A stretch of 64,000 bases of DNA from Hyphobacterium marinum (GTDB taxonomy: Bacteria; Pseudomonadota; Alphaproteobacteria; Caulobacterales; Maricaulaceae), in NCBI RefSeq assembly GCF_036330325.1, contig NZ_JAZDRO010000004.1, positions 1-64,000 on the forward strand. Direction: 5' to 3'. The notes below the pieces were generated by a model. The model saw only the letters and a list, made by a program, of their open reading frames with translations, was not told where the DNA came from and did no database searches. The position numbers and the translations under genes are program-made. Positions 51,341 to 59,676 of the stretch are shown here, piece by piece (within the stretch, counting starts at the first letter, position 1; every line of letters starts with the position of its first letter).

Positions 51341-54300
51341 ATGCTTCGGTCCCATTGGCTGGCGTCGGCAGCAGCAGGCGCAATTGTAGCGGTTCTGGCA
51401 ACGGGCGAAGCGTCCGGGCGGCAGGCAGCATTGGGCGGATTCTTCGATTGGCTGCCCGATATTCTGTCCATCGCCGAGGCGTCACAGGCCACTATTGGAG
51501 CCGAATCGGCGAACCTGCAGATGCCACAAATCCCGGGTGAAAACGGCACCGTCGAGGTATCAGGAAAGGGCGCTGGCGTAGCGAGCCCGTCCGGAGCGGG
51601 CGCGGGTTGCGCAACAGGCTCGGGCATAGCTTCCACGGAATGCGGTGTCGGATCTACGACGGGAACAGCCACGACTGCTACAGCGGTCGGGGCAGCGGCC
51701 AATGCGTCTGGCAGCGGGGCCACGGCGCTGGGCCAGAACGCCCGTGCCACGGCGACCGATACCGTTGCAGTCGGGCGTGGATCCCTGGCATCGGGGAACG
51801 ATGCGGTCGCCTTCGGGGCGGGGGCTGCCGGGACAGGGACGCAATCCATCGCCATTGGCTGTGACGCCGACGCGACCATGGACGGGTCCATCGCCATCGG
51901 TATGGCCGAAGTCTGCGATGGCTCGGTCGCGGGCACGACAGCAAACGGGGCCTCGGCGATAGCGCTGGGTGAATCCGCTGCCGCATCGGGCGACTCGGCA
52001 ATTGCCATGGGTGAAGATGCGCGCGCTCGCGCAACCGATTCCATTGCCGTGGGCAATGGGGCTGAGGCTTCGGCCAGTTCCGGAGTGGCTCTCGGCAGCG
52101 GTGCCCTCGTCGACGGCAGCTTCGCTGTAGCGCTGGGCGATTCAGCCGATGCAGGCGGCCTGAATGCGATTGCCGTGGGTTTTGCCGCCAATGCAGCGGG
52201 GGCAAACTCCATCGCGGCCGGGTTCGGCGCGGCGGCGTCGGCTTCCAATGCGCTTGCGCTCGGCAATCTGTCTGATGCCACGGCCAGCGGGGCTATCGCC
52301 ATCGGCGCCGATGGGGGGGACGCCAACAGCGACGGTGCACAGGCGACAGGCAGCGGCTCCGTCGCACTGGGGACTGACACAATTGCGAGCGCCGCGGGAG
52401 CTGTCGCCATTGGTGCCAACTCCGTCGCCGATGTCGCCAACACTGTTTCGGTCGGCTCGACCGGAAACGAGCGCCGAATCGTCAACGTCGCGGATGGCAC
52501 GCTGGCATCGGGCTCACATGACGCGGTGACGGGGGGGCAGCTGTTCACCCTGCAGAGTAGTGTGACGGCCAACACGACCAATATTGGCACCAATGCGACC
52601 AACATTGCGTCCAATGATACCGACATTGCGAACCTGCTGACGGTGACGTCTGCCAACGCCACCGATATCGACAATATCGAGGCGGTAACAGATTTCCTCG
52701 CGGTGAATTCCACCGGCGCTGCGGCCAGTGCTGCGGGTATAGATGCCATTGCATTGGGCGAAGGCGCTTCCGCTGCCAATACCAGCTCTATCGCGATTGG
52801 CAGTGACCAGGATGACGATGGCGTCGGCGCAGAAGTGGATGCCGACAATGCTATCGCCATCGGCGCTGATTCTTATGCTGGCGGTGTAGCGGCCGTCGTC
52901 GTCGGTGATGCAGCCAGTGCATGCGGTGATTTTTCTGCGGCGTTCGGCACCGGTGCAGCGGCTTGTGCGGACCGTACCGTGGCTATCGGCGCGTTTTCGG
53001 TTGCGGATTCTGCCGCTTCGGTCGCAATTGGTGCTGGCGCGGCAGCCGTCGCCAACGGTTCGACCGCATTGGGCGGCGATTTTGACGGAGACGGCACCGG
53101 TGCCGTGGCCAGCGGTTTGGGGTCGACATCGGTGGGGTCGGAATCCGCTGCCACGGCAGATCTGGCAACCGCTATCGGTGGCAGCGCCACCGCAAGCGGT
53201 GACGAGTCCGTTGCGCTCGGCGAGAATGCCCGGGCAACGGGAAATGACTCCACGGCTTTGGGTCAGGACTCCGTCGCGTCAGGTGAGAATTCCACCGCCG
53301 TCGGTGAGAGCGCGCTTGCGACCGCTCTCGGCGCGACGGCGCTGGGTGAAGATGCCTGGGCCTCTGCGGACGAAGCACTGGCCATCGGCAACGACTCCGA
53401 TGCGTCTGGCTCCCGCTCCATTGCCATCGGTGCGAATTCGGAGGCGACGGCCCTGAATACAATTGCGCTGGGCACCGATTCGGTCTCGACAATGGCTTCC
53501 GCGATTGCCGTCGGGACGGAGGCCGAGGCCACCGGCGCGTACTCGCTGTCTCTTGGCAGCTTTTCTTCAGCCCTGGGCAGGAGCTCGACCGCACTGGGTA
53601 CGAATTCCTCGGCATCGGGCCTCAGTTCCGTTGCCCTGGGGGTTCTGGCATCGTCAACAGCAGAGAGCGCCATCGCCGTCGGTACCCAGTCGAGCGCATC
53701 TACAGTGCTGTCGACATCGGTCGGGTCGTATTCGGCTGCGTCCGGTACCAGCGCGACCGCGCTGGGCGCTCAGGCTGCGGCAAGCGGGTATTTGACAACC
53801 GCGACAGGCGTCGCTGCCACGGCGACCGATGCCCGGGCGACGGCAAACGGGGCGTTTGCAGCCGCAACGGGCTATGAATCCACGGCGCTGGGAGGCTATG
53901 CGGCCGCTTCTGGCCAGAGGGCGACTTCGGTGGGGGTCAATGCCGCGTCAGGTGCAAATTTTGCCACGGCTATCGGCGGCAATTCCCAAGCCTCTGCGCA
54001 GGGCAGCACGGCCATCGGGGCGCTGTCTACGGCTTCGGGAGCGCAGGCGCTCGCCTTTGGATTTCAGTCGGAAGCCACGGGCACGGGCGCAGCAGCAATC
54101 GGAACACAGGCGTCGGCGGGTGCCAGCTTGGCCAGTGCCTTGGGCGGATACTCCCAAGCGACCAATACCAGCGCGACAGCAGCCGGCGCGCAGGCCAATG
54201 CCTCCGGTTACCAGTCGAGCGCGTTCGGGGTCGCCAGTGCGGCCTCGGGCCGCAATTCGATGGCGCTTGGGGCCTTTTCCCAGGCCGGATTCGAGAACTC

Positions 54301-55201
54301 GGTCGCGATCGGCAATGGTGCCCAGACGACGTTTGCCAACCAGATCCTCCTGGGGCTGTCGACGAGCTTCTACACGATGCCGGGCATCGTCTCGCCGGCC
54401 AACCAGGTGGGCAGTGCGGACTATGTCGTCGTCTCGGACCTTTCCGGGAATCTCAAATCCATGGCGATGTCGAGCTTCGCGATGACCGCGCCTGACGCGT
54501 CGGACTCCTACAATACCGTGCAGAACGCCGAAGTGGCTGCCCTGCGGGCCCAGGTTACTGCCCAGAATGCCCAGATCGAGGCCATGCGCGCCGAGTTCGC
54601 AGCGCTGCGGGCCGAGCTGATGGGCGAGCCGGCGATTGCGTCTTCCGGCGAGGACTATGCCGATCTTGGCGGAGGCGGAAGCGGCACCGGTGATGGCGGT
54701 GAGCCGGCGACCGGCGGACCGGGCCAGGCCATTGGCGGCGGGATCGGCTCGGGCCGGACCGGCGGGACGGGCGGTACAGGCGGCTACGGTGGTTATGGTG
54801 GCTATGGCGACCGCACCGGCACCATCATCACCGGGACGATGGCGGCCAATACCGCGGCCATCGCGGCGAACACCGATTCCATTGTCGCGCTGCAGGACGA
54901 TGTGAACACGCTGCGCATGGACTTCTCCGAACTGCAGACCACCGTCTGGAGCCAGGCTGACCAGATCAAGGTCAACCGCGACGGTGTCGCCATGGCGCTG
55001 GCCATGGCCGGTGTCGGCGGGCTGGACAGTGACGAGCGCTTCGCGCTGGCCGCCAACTGGGGCTTCTACGACGACGCCCACGCTTTCGCCTTCTCCGGCG
55101 CGGCGCGGATCAACGAAACCTTCAGCCTCAATGGCGGGATCGGTTTCGGAGCCGAGACCGGCGAGGTTGGGGCCCGCGCCGGCGTCCGCTGGGGCTGGTA
55201 G
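51341..55201 (+). CDS. Trimeric autotransporter adhesin (YadA-like)
   Basis: A 1286-residue type Vc secreted adhesin. After a signal-like segment (about 1-25) comes head 1 (about 105-370) of 14-residue SIAIG-xxAxAxG repeats, a neck (VSVGSTGNERRIVNVADG at 369), a short stalk with NTTNIGTNATNI-type repeats (about 400-455), head 2 (about 467-997), a coiled coil (about 1062-1095), a Gly/Tyr-rich linker (about 1105-1160) and the beta-barrel anchor ending GVRWGW. Aspartate-rich inserts and several cysteines sit in the heads. The 51341 ATG was preferred to the upstream GTG at 51284. The stop abuts the histidine kinase stop. Confidence 0.94.
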   Translation: MLRSHWLASAAAGAIVAVLATGEASGRQAALGGFFDWLPDILSIAEASQATIGAESANLQMPQIPGENGTVEVSGKGAGVASPSGAGAGCATGSGIASTECGVGSTTGTATTATAVGAAANASGSGATALGQNARATATDTVAVGRGSLASGNDAVAFGAGAAGTGTQSIAIGCDADATMDGSIAIGMAEVCDGSVAGTTANGASAIALGESAAASGDSAIAMGEDARARATDSIAVGNGAEASASSGVALGSGALVDGSFAVALGDSADAGGLNAIAVGFAANAAGANSIAAGFGAAASASNALALGNLSDATASGAIAIGADGGDANSDGAQATGSGSVALGTDTIASAAGAVAIGANSVADVANTVSVGSTGNERRIVNVADGTLASGSHDAVTGGQLFTLQSSVTANTTNIGTNATNIASNDTDIANLLTVTSANATDIDNIEAVTDFLAVNSTGAAASAAGIDAIALGEGASAANTSSIAIGSDQDDDGVGAEVDADNAIAIGADSYAGGVAAVVVGDAASACGDFSAAFGTGAAACADRTVAIGAFSVADSAASVAIGAGAAAVANGSTALGGDFDGDGTGAVASGLGSTSVGSESAATADLATAIGGSATASGDESVALGENARATGNDSTALGQDSVASGENSTAVGESALATALGATALGEDAWASADEALAIGNDSDASGSRSIAIGANSEATALNTIALGTDSVSTMASAIAVGTEAEATGAYSLSLGSFSSALGRSSTALGTNSSASGLSSVALGVLASSTAESAIAVGTQSSASTVLSTSVGSYSAASGTSATALGAQAAASGYLTTATGVAATATDARATANGAFAAATGYESTALGGYAAASGQRATSVGVNAASGANFATAIGGNSQASAQGSTAIGALSTASGAQALAFGFQSEATGTGAAAIGTQASAGASLASALGGYSQATNTSATAAGAQANASGYQSSAFGVASAASGRNSMALGAFSQAGFENSVAIGNGAQTTFANQILLGLSTSFYTMPGIVSPANQVGSADYVVVSDLSGNLKSMAMSSFAMTAPDASDSYNTVQNAEVAALRAQVTAQNAQIEAMRAEFAALRAELMGEPAIASSGEDYADLGGGGSGTGDGGEPATGGPGQAIGGGIGSGRTGGTGGTGGYGGYGGYGDRTGTIITGTMAANTAAIAANTDSIVALQDDVNTLRMDFSELQTTVWSQADQIKVNRDGVAMALAMAGVGGLDSDERFALAANWGFYDDAHAFAFSGAARINETFSLNGGIGFGAETGEVGARAGVRWGW

Positions 55202-57616
55202 TCAGCGCTCGGCGAGAACGGCCCGGATGGCCCGCAGCAACTCGTCATCGCTGAACGGCTTGGCGAGGACCGCCGTCGCGCCATCGCCATTCCGCTCGAC
55301 AGCTCCGGGATCGCCGGTCGCAAAAATGACAGGCAGTTTCGCAGCCGTCGTGCGCAGGGCCAGGGCCAGTTCCGCGCCTTTCATGTCGGGCAGATTGTAG
55401 TCGAGAATGGCGAGATCGGCGGCGAGTTCCCGGGCCGCGTCACACGCTGCCTTGCCGCTGCGCGCGATGCGCACCTGGCACCCTTCCCGTTGCAGGGCCG
55501 CCTGCATGCCGATGGCGATGATCGGCTCATCTTCGCAAATGAGAACCGACAGGCCTTCCAGGGTGACATCGGGGCCGGCAGATTTGGGGGTCGCTCCGGA
55601 CCGGGCCAGCGTCTCCCTGATTTTCAGGGCCAGCTCCCGCCGGTCATAGGGCTTCGCCAGAAGATTGACGCCCTTGTCCAGATGTCCGTCGCGGGAAATC
55701 ACGTCATGGGAGTATCCCGAGGTAAAAAGGACGGGGAGGGGCGGGGTCCGCTTTCCGGCGGCAACACCGATATCGGTGCTCTTGCGCCGTCCCGGCATCA
55801 CCACATCGGTGAACACCAGATCAAGCGGCTGGCCGCTTTCGATAATGGCGATGGCCGTATCCGCATCCCGCGCTTCGAGCGTGCGGTAACCCAGTTCCCG
55901 CAGCAGCGTGAGCGTCACTTGCAGGACCGCGTCGTCATCCTCGACAACGAGGATGGTTTCCTGGCCGCCTTCAGCGGTCTCAGCGGCCGGGGTGTCGTCC
56001 ATCTCCGCCGGCCGGTCGCACCGGGGCAGGAAGAGGTCGATCCGTGTGCCCTCGCCAACGCGGCTCTCGATCGCGATGTCGCCGTTGGACTGCTTGACGA
56101 AGCCATAGACCATCGACAGGCCCAGCCCGGTGCCGCGTCCGCTTTCCTTGGTCGTGAAGAAGGGCTCGAACACATTGGTCAGTAATTCAGGCGCAATGCC
56201 GCAACCGGTATCTCCCACCGACACGACGACGTAATCGCCCGGGGCGAGGCCATTGGGTGACGCACGGTCCTTCGCTCGCACGGTCCGGTTGGCGAGTGAA
56301 ATCGTCAGCGTGCCCTGGCCCTTCATGGCATCCCGCGAATTGATGGCAAGATTGAGCAGGGCGTTCTCGACATTTGCGGTATCGATGAGCGTATTCCATA
56401 GGTCCGCCCCGGTCCTGATATCCAGCTCCACACCTTCACCGAGCGCGGTCCGTAACATGGATTCGATAGACGGTATGTGTACCGACAGGTCCACGACTTT
56501 CGGATCAAGCGTCTGCCGGCGGCTAAAGGACAGCATCTGCGCGGCCAGCGCCTTGCCCCGTCCGACGGCGTCGCGGGCCTGTTTCAACAGGCGGGCCGGT
56601 TCGGACTCACCATCCAGCCGGCTTTCCAGTGTCTGCAGGCTGCCGCTGATGACCTGCAGGATATTGTTGAAATCATGGGCGACACCGCCGGCCAGATTGC
56701 CGATGGCTTCCATTTTCTGGGCCTGACGCAACTGGTTCTGGGCGTCCTGCAGCTCCTGGCTGCGTTCCTCGACACGGTCTTCCAGCGTCGCATTGAGTTC
56801 CGCCAGCGCCGCTTCGGCGGCATAGCGCGCGTCGATATCGGTATTGGTCCCGATCCAGCGCGTGACCTGATCGTTCTCGTCGCGCAGGGCCGAAGCCCGG
56901 ACGAGAAACCACTGGAACGCGCCATCATGGCGCAGGACGCGGAACTCGATTTCGTAAGGATCCCCGGTCTCGATGGAATGGCCCCAGGCAGCAATCGCGC
57001 GTTCCTGGTCCTCGGGATGGATGACATCGACCCAGGCCGAGCCGGTCAGCGATGCAGCGACTCGGCCAGTGTATTCCTGCACCCGGTCATTGACCCAGTC
57101 GAGCTGCCCGTCCGGCAAGGCTGTCCAGACATGGTTGGGCATGGATTGTGCCATCGACTGGAAGCGCGCCTCGCTTTCCCGTGCGGCCTGTTCGACCCGG
57201 ACCTGCTGGGTAATGTCATTGGTCTGCTGCAGGATGTGTGTAACCCGGCCGCTTTCGTCCTTGATCGGGGTATGGCTGGCTTTCCAGAACCGCTCCTGCA
57301 TCTGCCCATCGGAGGTCGGAATGGCATAGGGGATGAGCGGGATCAGATCCGGTTCGCCCGTCTCCAGCACGCGCGCCAGCGAACCGCTCAACAACGTGTG
57401 CGGTTCCGATCCGGGTTCGGACGGAAAGGCCTCCATCAGGCGTTGGCCACGAATGTCCCCAGGGTCGCGTCCGGTGACATCAAGATAGGCCTGGTTCATC
57501 CAGACAATGCGCTGGTCGTGATCCAACAGGACGAAGGGCAGAGGCGCGAGGCGGAAAGCTTCGAGCAGGAGCGAATCGATCAAGCAGATTTCCCAGGCAG
57601 CGGCGGTTGCCAGCAT
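55202..57616 (-). CDS. PAS-domain hybrid histidine kinase with two receiver domains
   Basis: 804 residues, cytosolic with no membrane segment: PAS 1 (about 15-140), PAS 2 with PAC (about 150-265), a helical linker, HisKA (phospho-acceptor H314 in GGVAHDFNNILQVI), HATPase (N box NLAINSRDAM, then DTGCGI and GRGTGLGLSMVYG), and REC 1 (about 555-675, phospho-Asp in FTDVVMP) and REC 2 (about 690-800, LDYNLP). An Hpt protein that could relay the signal is encoded at 58894. It abuts the adhesin gene tail-to-tail. Confidence 0.93.
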   Translation of the reverse strand: MLATAAAWEICLIDSLLLEAFRLAPLPFVLLDHDQRIVWMNQAYLDVTGRDPGDIRGQRLMEAFPSEPGSEPHTLLSGSLARVLETGEPDLIPLIPYAIPTSDGQMQERFWKASHTPIKDESGRVTHILQQTNDITQQVRVEQAARESEARFQSMAQSMPNHVWTALPDGQLDWVNDRVQEYTGRVAASLTGSAWVDVIHPEDQERAIAAWGHSIETGDPYEIEFRVLRHDGAFQWFLVRASALRDENDQVTRWIGTNTDIDARYAAEAALAELNATLEDRVEERSQELQDAQNQLRQAQKMEAIGNLAGGVAHDFNNILQVISGSLQTLESRLDGESEPARLLKQARDAVGRGKALAAQMLSFSRRQTLDPKVVDLSVHIPSIESMLRTALGEGVELDIRTGADLWNTLIDTANVENALLNLAINSRDAMKGQGTLTISLANRTVRAKDRASPNGLAPGDYVVVSVGDTGCGIAPELLTNVFEPFFTTKESGRGTGLGLSMVYGFVKQSNGDIAIESRVGEGTRIDLFLPRCDRPAEMDDTPAAETAEGGQETILVVEDDDAVLQVTLTLLRELGYRTLEARDADTAIAIIESGQPLDLVFTDVVMPGRRKSTDIGVAAGKRTPPLPVLFTSGYSHDVISRDGHLDKGVNLLAKPYDRRELALKIRETLARSGATPKSAGPDVTLEGLSVLICEDEPIIAIGMQAALQREGCQVRIARSGKAACDAARELAADLAILDYNLPDMKGAELALALRTTAAKLPVIFATGDPGAVERNGDGATAVLAKPFSDDELLRAIRAVLAER

Positions 57617-57787
57617 ATACGCATGCAGGTCCCGCCCGGATCATCCATTCGTGACCAATCGTGTCATTGAGTGCAAGAAAAACTGGCGCAACCTGCTCGG
57701 GAAAGCGAGGGAAATCGGGTCCAGCCCGTGAACGCCCGTTCCATCTGGTTGCGGGATTACGGGATTTTTCAGGTATTCGCTGGAAAT

Positions 57788-57863
<76 letters not shown>

Positions 57864-57951
57864 CCCGGATATCGGATGTGATCCGGCTTCGCTTCAAGCG
57901 AAGGGTGGCGGAACATACGCCTGAATTCCGCAAAAGCAAGAGGGCAGGACG

Positions 57952-58428
57952 CTACTTGTACATGCCTTCACGGATGTTGAGGCCGTGTTCCACCCACGCC
58001 TTCATGGCGCACAGCATTTGCGACCAGCCCATGCAATTCCCGTAAGAGGATTTTCGGCCGGCTTCGGTCGGCCGCCAGCCTTCTTCGGCGATCGTGACGA
58101 GCGTGCGGCGGCCCTCATCGATCGGCTCGAATGTCAGCGTCACGGTCGTATCATAAGGTGAGGGGCCATCCGACGGATCAACCGGATCGGTGTCGTTGGC
58201 CTGCCATTCCAGGATGATTTTCCGGTTCGGCTCGACCTCGATGATCTTCACCGGAAACGCGCCGGGATAATCGTGGAATTCCCACATTACGGTCGCGCCG
58301 GTCTCGAGACGCCCCTTGGCACCGCCCGTGGTGAAATAGCCCGACAGCTTGGCCGGGTCGGCCACGGCCTCGAACACCTCGTCAACCGGACGCGAAATCC
58401 GGCCCGACACGGAAAACTTCAGATCCAT
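57952..58428 (-). CDS. SRPBCC/AHSA1-domain protein
   Basis: A 158-residue START-like protein. It begins MDLKFSVSGRISRPVDEVFEAVAD, then LSGYFTTGGAKGRLE, VMWEFHDYPGAFPV and VTIAEEGW, all typical of AHSA1-type proteins. A strong ribosome-binding site (AGGAGGTGTGTC) precedes the ATG at 58428. Divergent from the ArsR gene, which probably controls it through the palindrome at 58457. Ligand unknown. Confidence 0.87.
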   Translation of the reverse strand: MDLKFSVSGRISRPVDEVFEAVADPAKLSGYFTTGGAKGRLETGATVMWEFHDYPGAFPVKIIEVEPNRKIILEWQANDTDPVDPSDGPSPYDTTVTLTFEPIDEGRRTLVTIAEEGWRPTEAGRKSSYGNCMGWSQMLCAMKAWVEHGLNIREGMYK

Positions 58429-58456
58429 GACACACCTCCTTGCCTCGCGATCAATA

Positions 58457-58476
58457 ATGTTATAAAAATATAACAT
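58457..58476. promoter_or_regulatory. 20-bp perfect palindrome overlapping the ArsR start codon
   Basis: ATGTTATA-AAAA-TATAACAT is a perfect inverted repeat with 8-bp arms between the divergent SRPBCC gene and the ArsR gene. Its last two bases are the AT of the ArsR start codon ATG (58475-58477). There is no Shine-Dalgarno sequence before that ATG, so the mRNA may be leaderless. The site probably represses both genes. Confidence 0.72.
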
Positions 58477-58858
58477 GTCAAGACGCGAAGAAAACGACAG
58501 GATATTCAAGGCGCTGGCGTCCGATGTCCGGCGGGATATTCTCGACAGCCTGCGGGATGATCCGCAAACGACCGGAGCGCTGTGCCGCCTGTTTCCCGAT
58601 CTCAGCCGCTATGCGGTGATGCAGCATCTCGGCGTGCTGGAGGCGGCTGGGCTGGTCATTGTCAGACGGCAGGGGCGTAAGCGCTGGAATTATCTCAATG
58701 CCTTGCCGATCAAGGACATCCACGACCGGTGGATTGGGCCCCACGCCGCGCGTGCGGTTGATGTGCTGGCCAATGTGAAATCGGACCTGGAGCGGGATAC
58801 GCCGGGCACGGGAAAAGTTGAGACATCGGAAACGGGCGGCCGGCTGCAGCGCCGATAA
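58475..58858 (+). CDS. ArsR-family winged-helix repressor
   Basis: 127 residues: RIFKALASDVRRDILDSLRDDPQTTGALCRLFP (about 9-41), then the DLSRYAVMQHLGVLEAAGLVIVRRQGRKRWNYLNALPIKD recognition helix and wing. No metal-site cysteines. The gene begins inside the palindrome at 58457, indicating autorepression. It is divergent from an SRPBCC gene, the same pairing as at 3398-4169. An Hpt gene follows after 35 bp. Confidence 0.9.
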   Translation: MSRREENDRIFKALASDVRRDILDSLRDDPQTTGALCRLFPDLSRYAVMQHLGVLEAAGLVIVRRQGRKRWNYLNALPIKDIHDRWIGPHAARAVDVLANVKSDLERDTPGTGKVETSETGGRLQRR

Positions 58859-58893
58859 GGATTCTCGTAACGCATGGATGCTACGGGAATCGC

Positions 58894-59238
58894 ATGAGCG
58901 AGTCTCTTCAATCCCGGCCCGCGCCCGTCTTCGACACGGCCCACCTGGCCCAGTATACCGGCGGGGATAGCGCGCTCGAAGCCGAGCTTGCCGGACTGCT
59001 GCGGGAACAGGCGGACCGGTGTCTGGCGGCCATGGAGGCTGCTGAGGATCCCGTAGCCTGGAAGGCGGCAGCCCACACGCTGAAAGGCGCGGCACGGGGT
59101 GTCGGGGCGTTTGCCCTGGGCGAGGCGTGTCAGCGCGCCGAAGAGGCCGGGCCGGTCAGCTGGCCGGCTGCCTGCGCCGACGTCCGCCGCGCCTGCGAGG
59201 ACGCTTTTGCCGCGATCGAGGCGACTCTGAACGCCTAG
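58894..59238 (+). CDS. Histidine phosphotransfer (Hpt) domain protein
   Basis: A 114-residue stand-alone Hpt. The hallmark AAHTLKGAARGVGAFALGEACQRAEEAG places the phospho-histidine at H61; both flanking helices are present. It should pass phosphate between a hybrid kinase and a response regulator. The hybrid kinase at 55202-57616 is the nearest candidate donor, but no direct link is shown. It overlaps the convergent chorismate mutase gene by 4 bp. Confidence 0.87.
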   Translation: MSESLQSRPAPVFDTAHLAQYTGGDSALEAELAGLLREQADRCLAAMEAAEDPVAWKAAAHTLKGAARGVGAFALGEACQRAEEAGPVSWPAACADVRRACEDAFAAIEATLNA

Positions 59239-59549
59239 CCGCGCGTCGCATCCCAGACTTCAAACTCATAGGCGATCGAGCGTTCAACCAGCTCGCGCCA
59301 GACCGGCTCGGCAATGGACCGTGACAGGCCCGCCGCGTCGGCGCTGGCGCACACCTTGGTCAGGACATCCTCGATCCGGGCTTCGTCCCGAACGACGTCG
59401 CGCGAGGGCTTGATGCGGGCTGCCGCTTCCATGTAGCGCGCGCGTTCCGCGATCAGCTCGACGAGCTGGCGGTCGAGTGCGTCGACCCCGGCGCGGACGT
59501 CCGCCATCGTGGTGCAGTCCTCGGGCGCGGCCGGTGCGTCATAATGCAT
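59235..59549 (-). CDS. Chorismate mutase (AroQ type)
   Basis: A 104-residue all-helical mutase that turns chorismate into prephenate for Phe/Tyr synthesis. MADVRAGVDALDRQLVELIAERARYMEAAARIKP (about 15-48) is the typical first helix with the active-site arginines and lysine, and the C-terminal helix carries WRELVERSIAYEFE. The longer frame upstream is not family-like, so 59549 was chosen. Monofunctional, because no fused prephenate dehydratase is seen. Confidence 0.87.
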   Translation of the reverse strand: MHYDAPAAPEDCTTMADVRAGVDALDRQLVELIAERARYMEAAARIKPSRDVVRDEARIEDVLTKVCASADAAGLSRSIAEPVWRELVERSIAYEFEVWDATRG

Positions 59550-59676
59550 CTGAAGTCCTTTGGGCCATGGGGGTGGAGCAGGCGGCATTCCTCCCTTATA
59601 TGCGGACCGCGCGCCGGGCCGAAAGCGGCAGTGCGCCGCAGACCTGTCATTGCCGACTGCCGGACGGACCATCCCC

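Noticed and set aside
51100..52860. A 586-codon open frame on the strand opposite the adhesin
   Set aside because: It mirrors the 14-residue Ala/Ser/Gly repeats of the adhesin, giving a low-complexity Ala/Pro/Ser sequence with no family features; it also overlaps the pyrophosphatase start.
51700..54330. Tandem DNA repeats or a CRISPR-like array inside the adhesin
   Set aside because: The periodicity is 42 bp at the protein level (14 residues) but DNA copies differ widely; it is coding head-repeat structure.
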